Positions 52,605 through 64,000 of a stretch of DNA of 64,000 nt are shown one piece after another. The stretch lies in NCBI RefSeq assembly GCF_016097555.1, contig NC_054706.1, forward strand, positions 80,303,825 to 80,367,824. The letters run 5' to 3'. A program made the translations under genes and the position numbers. The first letter of the stretch is position 1. Every line of letters begins with the position of its first letter. The notes under the pieces were generated by a model. That model did not search any database and was not told where the DNA came from. It saw nothing but the letters and a program-made list of their open reading frames with translations. The stretch is from Gigantopelta aegis. Lineage: Eukaryota; Mollusca; Gastropoda; Neomphalida; Peltospiridae.

Positions 52605-53847
52605 TTAAAGGGATGCTCGCGCACATTATTGCTTAATATCAACAAGTATAATCCTATAGTTAATTAATAAAATGGTCACGGTTAAATGTGACAGCTATTA
52701 TATATAACTGGCGCAGCCATTTTGTACCATCCCAGTGAATACGCCTTCTGGCAAGTCAGTGGTTACGTAAGACTTAGCGTGTCACGTCAGGAATTAGTCT
52801 TAGAACTGAAGAAACAAAAGATACCTGATTTTTGTGGATGCATCGCAATGTTCTGTTATAATATCCATCCCAGTAAGCCAGCAATAAGTATATATTATTG
52901 TTCAACACAAAATAAACCACCATTGTCAAAGTGTCGAAACAACTGTATTATGTTTTGTTCATAAATTAACCCATGTACTGAAATAATAATAATCGGAGTG
53001 TTTTCTTAGTTAATTGGTCTTTTCTTTCCGTGGCCTGTACCTGTGGTTCCTGATTGGCAGGTGTATATTTAGATGGTTCCCAGACACTGTATCTAGACAC
53101 ACTAAAAATATGTGCCTCTTTTATTAATATCACAGGGTGTTGTGTGATAACTGCGCAGACACCCCTACAATCGTAATGGACATTATCAGCCGTCCTGCTT
53201 TATTACTGTAAATAATTCTGAAAAACCCTTGAATAAGTAGACTTTCTCATCTAAAATCACAAAACTGACCAAAGTCCCAAAGAAAAGAAAATTATCACTT
53301 GGGTATCTTGAGTGGTCGTTTTTGTTTCAACGTACCCTACCAAGAGGCCTAATAATATGCATTTTTTCTTTGGATTTCTTAAGAGAGAAAAATACTATAA
53401 CTCCATTTCGTTCTATTGATGCAAACTGAAAAATATTTAGTTAAATAGTTTATTATACTATTAAGTCATTTATGTTGTTTTACAAGTCAGGTTGATGAAA
53501 GCGAAACGCCTTGTCGTAAAATAGAGTGTTTGTTTACACTGTGCATACAGGAGTTGGCTGGAGCTGATTTCACTTTGCCCCAAGCTATAGAACCACATGC
53601 ACCAATAACGAAACAAAATGGCTGCCCCCAGTTAGCAGGAATAATCATGTTTTTTACTAACTCTAAAATTACGCGTTTTTCATTTGTTAAAGTGTCAGTA
53701 TGTGTTGGTGGTCTGGGTATGCATCTTTCCAACACATAAGGCTCTTGTTTGAGTTTACTCTCCCTTTAAGTGTCAGTATGTGTTGGTGGTCTGGGTATGC
53801 ATCTTTCCAACACATAAGGCTCTTGTTTGAGTTGACTCTCCCTTTAA
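52605..53847. mobile_element. Probable 1.2 kb TTAA-flanked element with doubled terminus
   Basis: It starts TTAA then AGGGATGCTCGCG and ends GACTCTCCCT then TTAA, matching the AGGGA...TCCCT boundaries of families 1 and 2 at the outermost bases only. The last 78 bp (GTGTCAGTATGTGTTGGTGG to CTCCCTTTAA) is present twice (53692-53769, 53770-53847). No transposase frame is seen. That this is one element rather than two is uncertain. Confidence 0.45.
53449..53454 (-). other. Candidate poly(A) signal for CHTF18
   Basis: TTTATT on the + strand reads AATAAA on the - strand. It is the nearest one I found below the CHTF18 stop, about 940 bases away, inside a probable inverted-repeat element. The evidence is weak. 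Confidence 0.2.
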
Positions 53848-54069
53848 CACCAATCATTGTTGGGTGGTGTGGTTGTAATGACATTTAGCTGTTTTACCAT
53901 TACTGTGTTGTTGGTTACTGTCTACACGTAACTGGAAAAGATGTGTAACTAAGTGTCCTCGTCTTTAGAAACGCTACAGCCAGTCTGTGTAGGTATTTTG
54001 AGCAAGTGACATAAACCCAAAATATCTAGGGAGCTCAGTAAGACGCTGTCAACATTTGCCCTGGTTTTG

Positions 54070-54395
54070 AAAAACAATTAAATTACAGCACACATCCTCA
54101 CAAGACGTTTTGTACTTTAACACTTCTGTGAACTGCGTTAATCTGTGTAGGTGTCAGCTAGATGCAATGGGGCTCCATAAACCCAACACACATAGAGACT
54201 TCAGTAAGACACTGTCACAATACAACTCTGTTTTGAAAACCAATTAAATTACATAGCATTCCCTCACAAGAAGTCTTATAGTCTATATAGGTGTTAGATG
54301 CACAGACTCCATACACCCAACACATCGAGGGATTGGAGTGTGATGCTGTCAATACAAGTCCATGTTTAAGACCAGTTAAATTACGTTGCATTCCA
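54070..54395 (-). repeat. Degenerate tandem duplicates of the CHTF18 terminal exon end
   Basis: Reading the - strand, the segment around the CHTF18 stop recurs downstream. The block around TCACAAGAAG (+ strand) appears at 54396, 54264 and, as TCACAAGACG, at 54098. The last copy also carries a near-match to the coding end (GCAGTTC.CAGAAGTGTTAA). Spacings are about 132 and 166 bp. These copies lie in the probable 3' UTR. Confidence 0.75.
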
Positions 54396-54499
54396 TCACA
54401 AGAAGTCTTGTACTTTAACACTTCTGCGAACTGCATTAGAATATCCCTCTTTGAAATGAAACCATATAGCCGTGTCCAAGACTTCTTTCTTCTTCTCAT
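54396..54499 (-). CDS. CHTF18: CHTF18 terminal coding exon
   Basis: The acceptor TTTTATTTTCAG precedes 54499. In the CHTF18 frame it encodes DEKKKEVLDT, then IWFHFKEGYSNAVRRSVKVQ, DFL and TGA at 54398-54396. A longer frame starting at its first ATG exists but does not match the family and is a frame shadow. The coding end is repeated in degenerate form just downstream. Confidence 0.9.
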
Positions 54500-56071
54500 C
54501 TGAAAATAAAAGTAAATAGATTTTGTCTTAAAACAAATAAAACTAACCTAAATAAACACGTGTACACAAAATGTGACAACTAGTATGCTACAACTGATGT
54601 ATGTCAGACATTTATATAAACGTAATATCAATTATTCACCTACACATTTAGTGTGTGTTATGATTGTAGACCTAGCTAACAGGCTGACGAATATAATAAC
54701 CTATCGGACTTCTAGCTTTGGGAATCTGTTGGACCCAAACACATTTTTGTGGCCAATACACTCCGGGCAATCGATAAAAGTCGATTCCTGATATGAAAAC
54801 TTTGTGACTGTTTAAAAAGATTCAAAATAAAACATTATATATGTATTTTTAAAAAATAAATTATTTGTGAAAAACCCAGTGACAAACCTTTCGTCTCTTC
54901 TGCCGTTGGAACTGCCTTAATTCTCTTGGTTCTCGTAAATTGGCAAAAATAGTCTTTTGCAGGCTGCAATTTGAAAATGAATCTATGTCAAATACTCTTT
55001 TTTTTCTTAAATTCATACCACCATACGTATAGCACATATGCACAAATGAAAGGTGAATGAATTTGGGGGGTGGGGGTGGCCGCATCTATAAGTATGTTTG
55101 TTCAGGTGAGGGGGGGTTGGCATTATGTACCAAGAGTATACTGGGGGAGGGGGTTTTTCGTTGATAGAGTACATATGCAGTGTATAATAAAATAAAGCCT
55201 ACTAAATTAATGTGTACATTATCAATGTCCTGACATTGTCCTGGATGCCAATGCAACGCGTGAAACATCCACACACACCACCAGAGGAAATAACCAATAC
55301 TAGTATTTTAAAAAGATCTTTCAGTGCCAGTTAAGTACTCTATGATATAAATGTTTAAATCACAGTCCAGAGTCAAGTTTACTTAAATCATTTAAATAAA
55401 ATGAACTTCTGTTAGTGTTTTCAAATGTTTCTAAATGATTGGTGTAAAATCCGAGCTCCTAAATGTTTCCAATGTACTTTTCAGTGCTGAAGACTGATAT
55501 ATGGGGGTGGAGAGTGTGTCGAGGGTGTGTGTGTGTGTGTCGAGGGACGCAAATAAACAAAACAACCACCCACCCCGATTTGTTTGTAGATACAGTATTA
55601 CTCTCTTGATGGGTCATTGTGTACATCATAAGAAGAAGTCCCATTTAAAAGCAGGATTTAATTTTGGACTCTTTCTTTGTAGACTTTTTGCACCTGTATG
55701 TTTTCTTTTGAGACCATTTAATGAACTTGCAAAACACAGAGAGTATTTGTGATTGATATATTCTGTGAAATTATCCCTTCACATTTGCCTGAGTGTTGAC
55801 TGCTTCTATATTTTCATCTCACAACTACTAGTATTCATCTTAACTTTACGAAGATTGCATTAATAATAATGTTCTCACCGCCCTCAACATTTCTGTTTCT
55901 ATGGTTACCTTATGACAGTGTCAGACAAATGTTTTTACCGTTTCTTGTGTCTAATGTTTAACCTCCAATCCACTTACTTTTTCCTCCGATATGACCGGTG
56001 TGAGTTTCTTCATGTGGTTCGGCACGGCAGGAATGTTGTCCTTCATCCCGCTACATCGCTCTTTAGACTCC
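54396..56071 (-). CDS. CHTF18: CHTF18 (CTF18 clamp-loader subunit), last three coding exons, partial
   Basis: On the - strand the model joins 56071-55978, 54963-54888 and 54499-54396 with GT-AG borders and matching phases (0, then 1). It encodes the last 90 or so residues. Landmarks are PAKDYFCQF (cf. EKDFFGRV in human CHTF18), KAVPTAEETK (cf. TAVPSAGDT) and the end IWFHFKEGYSNAVRRSVKVQ, followed by DFL and a stop. The human protein ends WFRFNEGVSNAVRRS plus a few residues, and yeast Ctf18 has a similar SNAVR tail; that tail docks the Dcc1-Ctf8 pair in the alternative replication factor C used in sister-chromatid cohesion. The AAA+ part must lie to the right, beyond 64000. Human motifs are recalled, not searched. 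Confidence 0.87.
54888..54963 (-). CDS. CHTF18: CHTF18 second-last coding exon
   Basis: The acceptor TTTTCAAATTGCAG precedes 54963 and the donor AAAG|GTTTGT follows 54888. It encodes PAKDYFCQFTRTKRIKAVP and then TAEETK plus one base. The DYF and AVPTA segments correspond to a short conserved block before the CHTF18 C-terminus. It is 76 nt, entered in phase 0. Confidence 0.84.
54964..55977 (-). other. CHTF18 intron
   Basis: About 1 kb between two CHTF18 exons, with G-rich runs near 55062-55155 and a GT run near 55528-55540. No other feature is seen. Confidence 0.6.
55978..56071 (-). CDS. CHTF18: CHTF18 third-last coding exon
   Basis: On the - strand the acceptor TGTTGCTGTGTTTGTAG precedes 56071 and a near-perfect donor AAA|GTAAGT follows 55978. 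After one base completing an upstream codon it encodes 31 residues, ESKERCSGMK ... KKLTPVISEEK. It ends in phase 0. This exon is less conserved and rests mainly on the splice signals and on phase agreement with the next exon. Confidence 0.75.
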
Positions 56072-56254
56072 CTACAAACACAGCAACAAATGTGGAATAC
56101 TGACAAATATGCCACATTTTAAAGGCAAGGACATGATACCTGTATTAAAATATAAACTGAAATGATCTTAAAAAATCTCAAAAACTATATCATAATTAAA
56201 TAATTGTAATTGTTTGCATTTCAGATCAAATTAAATTTACTTTGTTAAAATTCT

Positions 56255-56540
56255 TTAACTGACAATGGAAACTGACATGAGGCGACTGGAAAATGACGAA
56301 GAGATTGGAAACTGACGAGGAGACTGGAAACTGACTTGAGGAAACTGGAAACTGACATGAGGAGACTGGAAACTGACTTGAGGAGACTGGAAACTGACTT
56401 GAGGTGACTGGAAACGGACACGAGGAGACTGGAAACTGACATGAGGAGACTGGAAACTAACTTGAGGAGACTGGAAACTGATGAGGAGACTGGAAACTGA
56501 CATGAAGAGACTGGAAACTGACTCGAGACTGGAAACTGAC
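56255..56540. repeat. 21 bp minisatellite
   Basis: GGAGACTGGAAACTGACATG plus A or close variants (CTTGAGG, CGAGG) repeat about 14 times. Confidence 0.95.
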
Positions 56541-56546
56541 ATCTCT

Positions 56547-59500
56547 ATAAAACGGAATTTCTCTTCAGTCAGGACTTTACACTATAAGGCTAATTTTCAG
56601 ACTATTTTCTAGAAATGGTACACTCTTGCTTCCACATAAAATCTGAAAGTCAAAGGTTCTCTTCAGTATAAAACGGATTTCTCTTCAGTCAGGACTTCCA
56701 CTCTGTTTGATACACTCTATAAAACGGATTTCTCTTCAGTCAGGACTTACACACTGTTTGATACACTCTATAAAACGGATTTCTCTTCAGTCAGGACTTA
56801 CTCACTCTATAAATAAAACGGATTTCTCTTCAGTCAGGACTTACACTCTGTTTGATACACTCTATAAAACGGATTTCTCTTCAGTCAGGACTTACACTCT
56901 GTTTGATACACTCTATAAAACGGATTTCTCTTCAGTCAGGACTTACACACTGTTTGATACACTCTATAAAACGGATTTCTCTTCAGTCAGGACTTACACA
57001 CTATTTGTTACACTCTATAAAACGGATTTCTCTTCAGTCAGGACTTCCACTCTGTTTGTTACACTCTATAAAACGGATTTCTCTTCAGTCAGGACTTACA
57101 CACTATTTGTTACACTCTATAAAACGGATTTCTCTTTAGTCAGGACTTCCACTCTTGTTTGTTACACTCTATAAAACGGATTTCTCTTCAGTCAGGACTT
57201 CCACTTCTGTTTTGATACACTCTATAAAACGGATTTCTCTTCAGTCAGGACTTACACTCTGTTTGATACACTCTATAAAACGGATTTCTCTTCAGTCAGG
57301 ACTTACACTCTGTTTGATACACTCTCTAAAACGGATTTCTCTTCAGTCAGGACTTGCACACCATTTGTTACACCCTATAAAATGGATTTCTCTTCAGTCA
57401 GGAGTTGCACACCGTTTGTTACACCCTATAAAACGGATTTTTCTTCAGTCAGGACTTGCACACCGTTTGTTACACCTATAAAACGGATTTCTCTTCAGTC
57501 AGGACTTGCACACTGTTTGCTACACTATATAAAACGGATTTCTCTTCAGTCAGGACTTACACACTGTTTGTTACACCCTATAAAACAGATTTCTCTTCAG
57601 TCAGGACTTACACTCTATAAAACGGATTTCTCTTCAGTCAGGACTTGCACTGTTTGTTACACTCTATAAAACGGATTTCTCTTCAGTCAGGACTTGCACA
57701 CTGTTTGTTACACTCTATAAAATGGATTTCTCTTCAGTCAGGACTTACACTCTATAAAACGGATTTCTCTTCAGTCAGGACTTACACACCGTTTGATACA
57801 CTCTATAAAACGGATTTCTCTTCAGTCAGGACTTACACACCGTTTGATACACTCTATAAAACGGATTTCTCTTCAGTCAGGACTTACACACCACTGTTTG
57901 ATACACTCTATAAAACGGATTTCTCTTCAGTCAGGACTTACACTCTGTTTGATACACTCTATAAAACGGATTTCTCTTCAGTCAGGACTTGCACACACGG
58001 ATTTCTCTTCAGTTTGATACACTCTATAAAACGGATTTCTCTTCAGTCAGGACTTACACACCGTTTGATACACTCTATAAAACGGATTTCTCTTCAGTCA
58101 GGACTTACACACCATTTGATACACTCTATAAAACGGATTTCTCTTCAGTCAGGACTTACACACCGTTTGATACACTCTATAAAACGGATTTCTCTTCAGT
58201 CAGGACTTACACTCTGTTTGATACACTCTATAAAACGGATTTCTCTTCAGTCAGGACTTACACACCGTTTGATACACTCTATAAAACGGATTTCTCTTCA
58301 GTCAGGACTTACACTCTGTTTGATACACTCTATAAAACGGATTTCTCTTCAGTCAGGACTTACACTCTATTTGTTACACTCTATAAAACGGATTTCTCTT
58401 CAGTCAGGACTTACACACTATTTGATACACTCTATAAAACGGATTTCTCTTCAGTCAGGACTTACACACTATTTGTTACACTCTATAAAACGGATTTCTC
58501 TTTAGTCAGGACTTCCACTCTTGTTTGTTACACTCTATAAAACGGATTTCTCTTCAGTCAGGACTTACTCTATAAAACAGATATCTCTTCAGTCAGGACT
58601 TCCACTCTGTTTGATACACTCTATAAAACGGATTTCTCTTCAGTCAGGACTTACACTCTGTTTGATACACTCTATAAAACGGATTTCTCTTCAGTCAGGA
58701 CTTACACTCTGTTTGATACACTCTCTAAAACGGATTTCTCTTCAGTCAGGACTTGCACACCATTTGTTACACCCTATAAAATGGATTTCTCTTCAGTCAG
58801 GAGTTGCACACCGTTTGTTACACCCTATAAAACGGATTTCTCTTCAGTCAGGACTTGCACACCGTTTGTTACACCCTATAAAACGGATTTCTCTTCAGTC
58901 AGGACTTGCACACTGTTTGCTACACTATAAAAAACGGATTTCTCTTCAGTCAGGACTTACACACTGTTTGTTACACCCTATAAAACAGATTTCTCTTCAG
59001 TCAGGACTTACACTCTATAAAACGGATTTCTCTTCAGTCAGGACTTGCACTGTTTGATACACTCTATAAAATGGATTTCTCTTCAGTCAGGACTTACACA
59101 CCGTTTGATACACTCTATAAAACGGATTTCTCTTCAGTCAGGACTTACACTCAGGACTTACACACCGTTTGATACACTATAAAACGGATTTCTCTTCAGT
59201 CAGGACTTCCACTCTGTTTGATACACTCTATAAAACGGATTTCTCTTCAGTCAGGACTTACACACCGTTTGATACACTCTATAAAACGGATTTCTCTTCA
59301 GTCAGGACTTACACACTGTTTGTTACACTCTATAAAACGGATTTCTCTTCAGTCAGGACTTACACACTGTTTGATACACTCTATCAAACGGATTTCTCTT
59401 CAGTCAGGACTTACACACCGTTTGATACACTCTATAAAACGGATTTCTCTTCAGTCAGGACTTACACACCGTTTGATACACTCTATAAAACGGATTTCTC

Positions 59501-62500
59501 TTCAGTCAGGACTTACACTCTGTTTGATACACTCTATAAAACGGATTTCTCTTCAGTCAGGACTTACACACCATTTGATACACTCTATAAAACGGATTTC
59601 TCTTCAGTCAGGACTTACACTCTGTTTGATACACTCTATAAAACGGATTTCTCTTCAGTCAGGACTTACACACTGTTTGATACACTCTATAAAACGGATT
59701 TCTCTTCAGTCAGGACTTACACACCGTTTGATACACTCTATAAAACGGATTTCTCTTCAGTCAGTCAGGACTTCCACTCTGTTTGATACACTCTATCAAA
59801 CGGATTTCTCTTCAGTCAGGACTTACACACTGTTTGATACACTCTATAAAACGGATTTCTCTTCAGTCAGGACTTGCACACCATTTGTTACACTCTATAA
59901 AACGGATTTCTCTTCAGTCAGGACTTGCACACCGTTTGTTACACTCTATAAAACGGATTTCTCTTCAGTCAGGACTTGCACACACTGTTTGATACACTCT
60001 ATAAAACGGATTTCTCTTCAGTCAGGACTTGCACACTGTTTGTCTACACTATATAAAACGGATTTCTCTTCAGTCAGGACTTACACACTGTTTGTTACAC
60101 TCTATAAAACGGATTTCTCTTCAGTCAGGACTTACACTCTATATACACTCTATAAAACGGATTTCTCTTCAGTCAGGACTTGCACTGTTTGATACACTCT
60201 ATAAAACGGATTTCTCTTCAGTCAGGACTTACACACTGTTTGTTACACTCTATAAAACGGATTTCTCTTCAGTCAGGACTTACACTCTATACAATAAAAC
60301 GGATTTCTCTTCAGTCAGGACTTACACACCGTTTGATACACTCTATAAAACGGATTTCTCTTCAGTCAGGACTTACACACCGTTTGATACACTCTATAAA
60401 ACGGATTTCTCTTCAGTCAGGACTTACACACCATTTGATACACTCTATAAAACGGATTTCTCTTCAGTCAGGACTTACACTCTGTTTGATACACTCTATA
60501 AAACGGATTTCTCTTCAGTCAGGACTTACACACCGTTTGATACACTCTATAAAACGGATTTCTCTTCAGTCAGGACGTACACACCGTTTTATACACTCTA
60601 TAAAACGGATTTCTCTTCAGTCAGGACTTACACACCATTTGATACACTCTATAAAACGGATTTCTCTTCAGTCAGGACTTCCACTCTTGTTTGTTACACT
60701 CTATAAAACGGATTTCTCTTCAGTCAGGACTTGATACACTCTATAAAACGGATTTCTCTTCAGTCAGGACTTACACACCGTTTGTTTGATACACTCTATA
60801 AAACGGATTTCTCTTCAGTCAGAACTTCCACTCTGTTTGATACACTCTATAAAACGGATTTCTCTTCAGTCAGGACTTACACACTATTTGTTACACTCTA
60901 TAAAACGGATTTCTCTTCAGTCAGGACTTACACACTACACTCTATAAAACGGATTTCTCTTCAGTCAGGACTTGTTTGTTACACTCTATAAAACGGATTT
61001 CTCTTTAGTCAGGACTTCCACTCTTGTTTGTTACACTCTATAAAACGGATTTCTCTTCAGTCAGGACTTACTCTATAAAACAGATATCTCTTCAGTCAGG
61101 ACTTCCACTCTGTTTGATACACTCTATAAAACGGATTTCTCTTCAGTCAGGACTTACACTCTGTTTGATACACTCTATAAAACGGATTTCTCTTCAGTCA
61201 GGACTTACACTCTGTTTGATACACTCTCTAAAACGGATTTCTCTTCAGTCAGGACTTGCACACCATTTGTTACACCCTATAAAATGGATTTCTCTTCAGT
61301 CAGGAGTTGCACACCGTTTGTTACACCCTATAAAACGGATTTTTCTTCAGTCAAGACTTGCACACCGTTTGTTACACCCTATAAAACGGATTTCTCTTCA
61401 GTCAGGACTTGCACACTGTTTGCTACACTATATAAAACGGATTTCTCTTCAGTCAGGACTTACACACTGTTTGTTACACCCTATAAAACAGATTTCTCTT
61501 CAGTCAGGACTTACACTCTATAAAACGGATTTCTCTTCAGTCAGGACTTGCACTGTTTGATACACTCTATAAAATGGATTTCTCTTCAGTCAGGACTTGC
61601 ACACTGTTTGTTACACTCTATAAAATGGATTTCTCTTCAGTCAGGACTTACACTCTATAAAACGGATTTCTCTTCAGTCAGGACTTACACACCGTTTGAT
61701 ACACTCTATAAAACGGATTTCTCTTCAGTCAGGACTTACACACCGTTTGATACACTCTATAAAACGGATTTTTCTTCAGTCAGGACTTACACACCATTTG
61801 ATACACTCTATAAAACGGATTTCTCTTCAGTCAGGACATACACTCTGTTTGATACACTATAAAACGGATTTCTCTTCAGTCAGGACTTGCACACCGTTTG
61901 ATACACTCTATAAAACGGATTTCTCTTCAGTCAGGACGTACACACCGTTTTATACACTCTATAAAACGGATTTCTCTTCAGTCAGGACTTACACACCATT
62001 TGATACACTCTATAAAACTGAATTTTCTTCAGTCAGGACTTACACACCATTTGATACACTCTATAAAACGGATTTCTCTTCAGTCAGGACTTACACTCTG
62101 TTTGATACACTCTGTAAAACGGATTTCTCTTCAGTCAGGACTTACACACTGTTTGATACACTCTATAAAACGGATTTCTCTGCAGTCAGGACTTACACTC
62201 TATAAAACGGATTTCTCTTCAGTCAGAACTTCCACTCTGTTTGATACACTCTATAAAACGGATTTCTCTTCAATCAGGACTTACACACTGTTTGTTACAC
62301 TCCATAAAACGGATTTCTCTTTAGTCAGGACTTCTACTCTGTTTGTTACACTCTATAAAACGGATTTCTCTTCAGTCAGGACTTACACTCTATAAAACGG
62401 ATTTCTCTTCAGTCCGGACTTACACTCTGATACACTCTATAAAACGGATTTCTCTTCAGTCAGGACTTACACTCTGTTTGATACACTCTCTAAAACGGAT

Positions 62501-64000
62501 TTCTCTTCAGTCAGGACTTGCACACCATTTGTTACACCCTATAAAATGGATTTCTCTTCAGTCAGGACTTCCACTCTTGTTTGTTACACTCTATAAAACG
62601 GATTTCTCTTCAGTCAGGACTTACTCTATAAAACAGATATCTCTTCAGTCAGGACTTCCACTCTGTTTGATACACTCTATAAAACGGATTTCTCTTCAGT
62701 CAGGACTTACACTCTGTTTGATACACTCTATAAAACGGATTTCTCTTCAGTCAGGACTTACACTCTGTTTGATACACTCTCTAAAACGGATTTCTCTTCA
62801 GTCAGGACTTGCACACCATTTGTTACACCCTATAAAATGGATTTCTCTTCAGTCAGGAGTTGCACACCGTTTGTTACACCCTATAAAACGGATTTTTCTT
62901 CAGTCAAGACTTGCACACCGTTTGTTACACCCTATAAAACGGATTTCTCTTCAGTCAGGACTTGCACACTGTTTGCTACACTATATAAAACGGATTTCTC
63001 TTCAGTCAGGACTTACACACTGTTTGTTACACCCTATAAAACAGATTTCTCTTCAGTCAGGACTTACACTCTATAAAACGGATTTCTCTTCAGTCAGGAC
63101 TTGCACTGTTTGATACACTCTATAAAATGGATTTCTCTTCAGTCAGGACTTGCACACTGTTTGTTACACTCTATAAAATGGATTTCTCTTCAGTCAGGAC
63201 TTACACTCTATAAAACGGATTTCTCTTCAGTCAGGACTTACACACCGTTTGATACACTCTATAAAACGGATTTCTCTTCAGTCAGGACTTACACACCGTT
63301 TGATACACTCTATAAAACGGATTTTTCTTCAGTCAGGACTTACACACCATTTGATACACTCTATAAAACGGATTTCTCTTCAGTCAGGACATACACTCTG
63401 TTTGATACACTATAAAACGGATTTCTCTTCAGTCAGGACTTGCACACCGTTTGATACACTCTATAAAACGGATTTCTCTTCAGTCAGGACGTACACACCG
63501 TTTTATACACTCTATAAAACGGATTTCTCTTCAGTCAGGACTTACACACCATTTGATACACTCTATAAAACGGATTTCTCTTCAGTCAGGACTTACACAC
63601 TGTTTGATACACTCTATAAAACGGATTTCTCTTCAGTCAGGACTTACACTCTGTTTGATACACTCTATAAAACGGATTTCTCTTCAGTCAGGACTTACAC
63701 TCTTTTTGATACACTCTCTAAAACGGATTTCTCTTCAGTCAGGACTTACACACCGTTTGATACACTCTATAAAACGGATTTCTCTTCAGTCAGGACTTAC
63801 ACACTGTTTGTTACACTCTATAAAACGGATTTCTCTTCAGTCAGGACTTACACTCTGTTTGATACACTCTATAAAACGGATTTCTCTTCAGTCAGGACTT
63901 ACACTGTTTGATACACTCTATAAAACGGATTTCTCTTCAGTCAGGACTTACACACTGTTTGATACACTCTATAAAACGGATTTCTCTTCATACACTCTAT
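56547..64000. repeat. 51 bp minisatellite of at least 7.4 kb with higher-order duplication, running off the window
   Basis: The unit is GTTTGATACACTCTATAAAA, CGGATTTCTCTTCAGTCAGG and ACTTACACACC, about 145 copies with 40-51 bp variants. Blocks are duplicated: about 61003-62015 matches 62556-63568 at an offset of 1553 bp, and 58521-59057 matches 61024-61560 at 2503 bp. Two + strand frames stay open through many units because 51 is divisible by 3. Since no CHTF18 exon was found between 56071 and the array, the array probably lies in a CHTF18 intron. Confidence 0.97.

Noticed and set aside
52722..52964. 80-codon frame with several Cys residues, possible THAP-like or transposase fragment
   Set aside because: I could not place the C2CH pattern or a second exon; it more likely belongs to a noncoding element.
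54215..54499. 94-codon frame starting at MRRRKKSW on the minus strand
   Set aside because: It shares the exon start but is in the wrong frame; the frame one base over gives the conserved CHTF18 C-terminus and matches the upstream exon phase.
56707..63911. Open frames of 150-324 codons with repeated SIKRISLQSGLT / LYKTDFSSVRTY peptides
   Set aside because: They run through a 51 bp tandem array whose period is divisible by three; several frames are open at once, with no start context, splice signals or family.

Overview
This 64 kb window is animal nuclear DNA, most likely from a gastropod mollusc. It has small GT-AG exons in multi-kilobase introns, no bacterial-style gene packing, many tRNA-derived SINEs of a kind I associate with gastropod genomes (inference from memory, no search run), inverted-repeat elements, and an exceptional load of minisatellites. 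The species cannot be fixed from the sequence alone.

Two protein-coding genes can be supported, and both are made of exons too short to stand out as long open frames. (1) A complete coding sequence for a DRGX/PRRXL1-type paired-like homeobox transcription factor lies on the + strand in six coding exons (1949-2033, 11192-11283, 11613-11714, 18819-19507, 21712-21791, 23108-23274). All phases agree, giving 404 residues with a Q50 homeodomain, an acidic middle region and a C-terminal OAR motif. (2) The last three coding exons of CHTF18 (CTF18, the large subunit of the alternative clamp loader) lie on the - strand (56071-55978, 54963-54888, 54499-54396). They end in the conserved SNAVRR-type tail, and the rest of the gene lies beyond the right edge. 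The two genes converge on a gene-free interval of about 31 kb.

Layout: 1-1905 is a TTAA-flanked inverted-repeat element and T/G-rich minisatellites up to the first drgx coding exon. 2034-23107 is drgx introns full of tandem arrays (94, 67, 56, 67 and 84 bp periods), SINEs and a few low-repeat islands that may be enhancers. 23259-23648 is a 48 bp array that begins inside the last codons of drgx. 23650-54395 is intergenic: a 61 bp satellite (27.6-29.7 kb), a 57 bp array inside an inverted-repeat element (30.4-31.4 kb), a 67 bp array (32.2-33.0 kb), a 40/41 bp array (40.9-43.0 kb), 65 and 57 bp arrays (44.4-46.1 kb), many SINEs, and candidate regulatory islands near 34.8-36.0 and 46.3-46.9 kb. 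54070-56540 is the 3' end of CHTF18 with degenerate duplicates of its own terminal exon. 56547-64000 is a 51 bp array with kilobase-scale higher-order duplication, probably in a CHTF18 intron, running off the window.

The strongest general pattern is that many of the minisatellites have grown from an internal or terminal segment of a dispersed element (SINE, inverted-repeat element or unclassified family), and in two cases at or next to the 3' end of a coding sequence. The apparent long open frames in the arrays arise because several periods are multiples of three; they are not genes.
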